Shown here piece after piece: positions 59,751 through 64,000 of a stretch of DNA of 64,000 bases. Source of the DNA: Macrostomum hystrix (taxonomy: Eukaryota > Platyhelminthes > Macrostomidae); NCBI GenBank assembly GCA_950097015.1, contig CATNEN010000038.1:34992501-35056500 (forward strand), read 5' to 3'. A program made the position numbers and the translations under genes. The notes below the pieces were generated by a model, which saw only the letters and a program-made list of their open reading frames with translations, had not been told where the DNA came from and ran no database searches. The stretch's first letter is position 1. Every line of letters starts with the position of its first letter.

Positions 59751-60972
59751 ATGCATCCAAGTTGTTTCATAATTCTTGGCATTCTCGCCTGTTCTGTGTC
59801 GGTGACGAATGCAAACAATCTCAGACAGTTCACTCTGTGGCTCGGCAGACAATGCCCGAGTCCCGCCGAGCAGCTGTCACGTCAGCAGCAACTGTCCATC
59901 ATACAAGATTTTGATTCTGCCAGCCGCTGCTCGATGCTCTGTGTCATGACAACTGACTGTCGAGGTGTATGTCTGCAACCGCTGCAGCCTGGTGTCTCTG
60001 GTAAGGAAGATGACTGCCTACTATTTGAAATGAGCAAGTTTATCAGCAGCACCGGCGTGCAAACTCTCGACTGTTCGACAAATTATCCTAGAGGCTGCTT
60101 CATCACTCACGGTGAGTCGAGACATGACATGTATCCGTGTATCATGTATCACCTGTATCCGTGATAAGGAACTCATCACATAAAGCTAAATGTAACACAA
60201 TATCTTGTTTTTGACAAGCTCAGAGTCTAATTATATCAGTGCAACGCTCCGACTAAAGGTGACTGGATATGGAGCTGAAACTCGTGCATTCAGAGACCTG
60301 GCATGATGATGCGAAATTAACGGGATTCTCATGAGATTGCTGAAGTTTTGCGAAAACTATCTATAGCTAGCAATGACATCAAATACCTAGTACAGCAATA
60401 ATAAAAAAATGGGTGTCTAGATTTTCTACGATGGAACTATGAGTATATACTTACTAATGGACCGATCAGCTACACTTGGCCATTTCTGTATATCTAATAG
60501 CTCCTGTATCTCTATTAATGTCTACTAATGCAATTATATCCATCTAGATTTCCTCCCGATGGTGAGCTGCGAACAAAGCAGCGTTGACTACTCGGCCACT
60601 TGCAACTACGCTATGGATGGTCTGCTGATCCAGACGTTTTTCAACTGGATCAATAACGTACGCGTTCCACGCTGCACGCACACGAAAGTGACGAACAATC
60701 GTTGGTGGCGAGCCACACTGACCGATCGAGCTCTAGTGACCAGCATCACACTCTACAATCGTTTAGATTGCTGCGCTGATCGTCTGGACAACTTTTACAT
60801 CACCATCGACGGCCAGAAGTGCGTCGATTTCTCATTGAATGGCTCGCAGCCATTTGCTGTGCGCAGCTTCGACTGCTACAAAGTTGGCACCACATTGCAG
60901 CTGACCATTCCAAGTTACGGCGAGCTCACCCTCTGCGAGGTGCAGGCCTGGGGATTTGTAACCAACGACTGA
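59751..60972 (+). CDS. Secreted apple/PAN-like plus fucolectin (FTP) domain protein, copy 2
   Basis: Exon 1 is 59751-60111 and exon 2 is 60548-60972, with splice sites identical to copy 1. The product is 261 residues and differs from copy 1 at only three positions: Ser-to-Asn at 23, Ser-to-Gly at 33 and Tyr-to-Phe near the C-terminus (WGFVTND). Signal peptide, cysteines and fucose-binding signature are all kept. It is in the same orientation as copy 1, offset by 4246 bp at exon 1. Regulatory flanks differ far more than the coding sequence, so expression may differ while the protein is held constant. Confidence 0.92.
60112..60547 (+). other. Intron of fucolectin-like gene copy 2
   Basis: 436 bp, GT-AG. 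See copy 1 for the comparison. Confidence 0.9.
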
Positions 60973-63258
60973 CTCAAAGAATCGGACCATAGACTATATT
61001 AAGTGATGCACTGTAACGACAGCTGTTATCTGAAAAAGAAGCTGATCGAATCAATCATGAAATCGCTTCACCATAGACTATAAAACGTGACGAACTCTCA
61101 CCGTCGGCTGTTTAATTAAATATTGTTAGAATAATTGAACGCATTATTATCAATAGTAATGTATTCTTATATAACCTTTACGAACGGAAGATACGGCGAC
61201 AGACGTGTAGCATGTTTCTTAATGTTCCCTTCAGTTATATATATTTAGCTAGGTAGTTATAGCTGGATCTGAAAACAAATTGTATCTATAAATAGTTCTT
61301 TAATTTTCTGGTTTCTTTCTCATAATTATTTTCCTTAAATATCGGAATGAGCTTCTTGTAAGAACTCTGAAAACTGAATAAATCTGCTTTCCATTAACCG
61401 TTTTCGCGCGGTCATTGCTCTTAATTTCTCAGCAATATGCTAGGATTTACATGTACATCATTTAATAGCTGTTTAGTGAGCATAGCTGATGCTTGTGCAC
61501 ATGTAACATCGAGCCAACTTAAGACTGCTGCGCAGTCAGGACCGCCCACACCTGGCTTCACCGCTGCCACGCACGCTTCTGGATGGTAGTCTGTTTCTGA
61601 GCTCGATCGTAACATCGTAAAAAAAGTTACGCCACCCGGTAGTCTACGCTGGAGCTAGTCTATATACAGTCTCAAAATAGAGGCCACGTCAAATGTCAAA
61701 TGACGCCAGAGCTGAAAATCCGGCGCAGCCTTCTCGTCATGCGAGTTCTCTCCCTCTTCGGATGTCGTCATACACGATGGGCACCAGACCATCTAGGTAG
61801 GCGAACCACTGGCAGCGTGCGAACGCGGTCGTCGGCTGGCACAGTCAGCACACCTCAGTCTTTAATCTGTTGACAAATCGAATGACAATCAGAATTCCGC
61901 AACCACGACTAACCTGTCGATCTTGAGCTATGCAGCTTCAACTAAAGAGGGTACACTAGGGCGTGGACCTTAGCGTGGCTAAGAACGCTTAACAAGCGTT
62001 ATATGATGAAACCAACGGGATCGATATGGTTAAATGCGAGCGCTGCCTCTCAAGCCTCTCATTCTCCCTGAGGCACAGCCGCCCTAGGCTAGAGATAGCT
62101 TGTTAGCTGAGTTGTAGCCCGATTGGCGATGATGCCATGGTCGATCCTATAGATTGTTTACAGCCAGCTTGGTGGTTCTAAGATAGGCAAACTATGCCAC
62201 CACCCTTTCGGTTCTAGCTAGATTTCATGACTAAACCTTATCGAGGGCCCACGTGTTGCTACGACCATTGTTTAGACCAATAAGAGAGAGAATACGGAAT
62301 ATTATTCCGGCACACTACTTCCGTCGATCCCGTTACATTAAAGTAAACGCTGATTACTGATAAACGCTGATTTTATAGCAGAAGGATAATACTGGCAGGC
62401 TCACCATTGAGCCTGGAAGCAAGAAGCAGGAAACAACCATTGTCTTCATAGCACCGGTTCGAGTTACGATCCATAATAAATGTGGAGGCAATGATAAATC
62501 AATTGCATTGTTTCAATTTCGTACACATGCGATAAAGCTCTGCGTATATAGAAACGCTTGTAAGCCGTTTTTCTGCTCCCTGCCAACATGTAAGGCGGGG
62601 AATGCAGGTTCCAGGTTAAATTTAGTGCATCGATTTTAAAGGCAATGGCTGTTTCAAAGGGTTTTAGACAAAAGGGATCGATTCGGTTAAGGTTGTCCAA
62701 TTTTTGAGACGGAATTACGTGTTTAGTATTTTATTTGCCGAAACATTATGAATTTTATTGTTTCCAAGAACTATAAAATCTATTTATTCTTCTCCTGTGA
62801 GATAGGCCTATCCTCCTAATTTTTATCATACAGCCGTACCTTATCTTATGAGCTAACATGTATAGGAATTACTTTTGACCTCGAGTTTTTGTGTGATTGC
62901 TTTGCGTTTAAATTAAGTCAAAATAGTTTGAATTTGGCAAATACTGCTGCAAAATAAAGTAAATACATTCATACTGCAATTTTCACAGATAAATGCTAGA
63001 ATACTTAATGCATTATGGTGTCTTTGTGTATAAATTTCCAATTAATTTAAGTAAATAGTGTTTATTATTTTTATTTAATTTCTAGAATTGTGATAGGCCT
63101 AATATATAGTGTGGTAGACAAAGCTTGTCTAGAAATTAGAGTTGTAGGCCCTAAAATGTATTTTCCATGATCTTAATAATATTACTTGTTAAAAAATTAA
63201 AACTGAATTTTAGAACTGTGCTAAACTAACTAAGCTAATCTAACTTAACTTCAAAGTA
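60973..63258. other. Mostly noncoding DNA
   Basis: The first approximately 130 bp are the 3' flank of copy 2. A polyadenylation-like AATAAA lies near 61377. At 61835-61737 (minus) a short open stretch after an acceptor-like TGTGCCAG reads protein-like (WFAYLDGLVPIVYDDIRR) but is only 32 codons. Another minus-strand frame at 62464-62700 has no recognisable features. Confidence 0.45.
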
Positions 63259-63266
63259 TTTTGGCC

Positions 63267-63712
63267 GGTTCCTAGACACTTTGTCATCTTACAACTTTGT
63301 CCTCTTACAACTTTGTCATCCACTTGGAAGGTAGGACACTTCGTCATCTAGTCAATTGGCATGCTTTAAAGTTTGGTCAGTTCGTCATCTACTAATATTA
63401 ATAACAAGCAATCAAGTTCGTCATCAATCAAGTGAGGGTGGGGTGGTGGGGCAGAGGTGTGAACACACTTCACACTCTAAATTGTCAAAAAGAGGTGTCA
63501 AAACTGATTTCATTATAAGTGTTGAAAGATAGGTGCCAAGACTATGTGAGGAGGGGTGGGGAGGGGTGTTTCTTTTCTAACTTTGAAAACTTTTGTTTTA
63601 TAGATGACAAAGTGTCCTCAAGTCTAAGTCTCTTTGTCATCCACCCTCTAAGATATTCGACAGATCATCATCTGGATGACGAAGTTGTAAGATGACAAAG
63701 TGTCCAGGTACC
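63267..63712. mobile_element. 446-bp foldback element with 8-bp target-site duplication
   Basis: The left end GGTTCCTAGACACTTTGTCA pairs with the right end (read in reverse, GGTACCTGGACACTTTGTCA). The arms continue with TCTTACAACTT and further TTTGTCATC copies. TTTTGGCC flanks both sides exactly (63259-63266 and 63713-63720). No coding capacity. Terminal GGTNCC, tandem subrepeats in the arms and an 8-bp duplication are shared with the element at 49675-50018. Confidence 0.92.
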
Positions 63713-63720
63713 TTTTGGCC

Positions 63721-64000
63721 AGATTCTACTTAACAATTTTAATTATAACAACCTAGACTTGCTAGCTTGAATGTGCCATTGTATATTGCTTTGTAAAAAG
63801 CAAATGCACGATTTTCTTCTGATGCCAAAAAGTTCAGGATGAGTAAGGATTTTTGATGCAAACTTCACCCTAATAAAACCCTACATAACAAATTGCTCTG
63901 CTCATTAACTGTGGCAACATCACACCCTAATTTCTACTCCACTTCATTTGGCCACATACTCATGAGTCATAATGTATTAGCTGATTCAGCTAAGGTGAGT
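63721..64000. other. Unique AT-rich DNA to the window edge
   Basis: Nothing recognised. Confidence 0.4.

Overview
This window is nuclear DNA from an animal. The evidence is spliced genes with GT-AG introns for metazoan proteins (PTGES2, RTRAF, COX17), signal-peptide and transmembrane genes, tRNA-derived SINE-like repeats, LINE remnants, a Crypton-type tyrosine recombinase and inverted-repeat DNA elements. More than 40% of the window is tandem repeat. No marker here fixes the species. The extreme minisatellite load, AT-rich intergenic DNA, and splice-type acceptors only 11-44 nt before several start codons would fit a repeat-rich lophotrochozoan such as a free-living flatworm. That is a low-confidence guess.

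Layout. 1-16324: a 43-bp satellite array with higher-order structure, running off the left edge. 16616-20296: PTGES2 on the minus strand, its introns filled with 23-bp and 27-bp minisatellites and a SINE. 21830-23186: RTRAF on the minus strand, two exons, with a perfect 14-bp array just upstream. 24494-24775: COX17 on the minus strand, followed by a 23-bp minisatellite. 27839-29305: a Crypton-like recombinase with one in-frame stop. 30-45 kb: a minus-strand cluster of an unrecognised membrane-protein family (Cys-rich ectodomain, one TM segment, PPxY tail). It holds one intact copy, one tail-truncated near-identical copy, one divergent intact paralog and two decayed copies, interleaved with a broken COX17 duplicate and 23-, 36- and 38-bp arrays. 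45-51.5 kb: AT-rich and gene-poor, with small inverted-repeat elements. 51.8-54.8 kb: LINE remnant. 55.5-61.1 kb: two near-identical plus-strand genes for secreted proteins with an apple/PAN-like domain and a fucolectin (FTP) domain, separated by a second LINE remnant. 61-64 kb: mostly noncoding, with a foldback element.

How it fits together. PTGES2, RTRAF and COX17 look like ordinary single-copy genes. The rest is shaped by local duplication followed by divergence or loss: the Cys-rich/PPxY cluster, COX17 and its pseudogene, and the fucolectin pair. The best candidates for something undescribed are the Cys-rich/PPxY family and the two foldback elements, which share terminal motifs and both carry perfect 8-bp target-site duplications.
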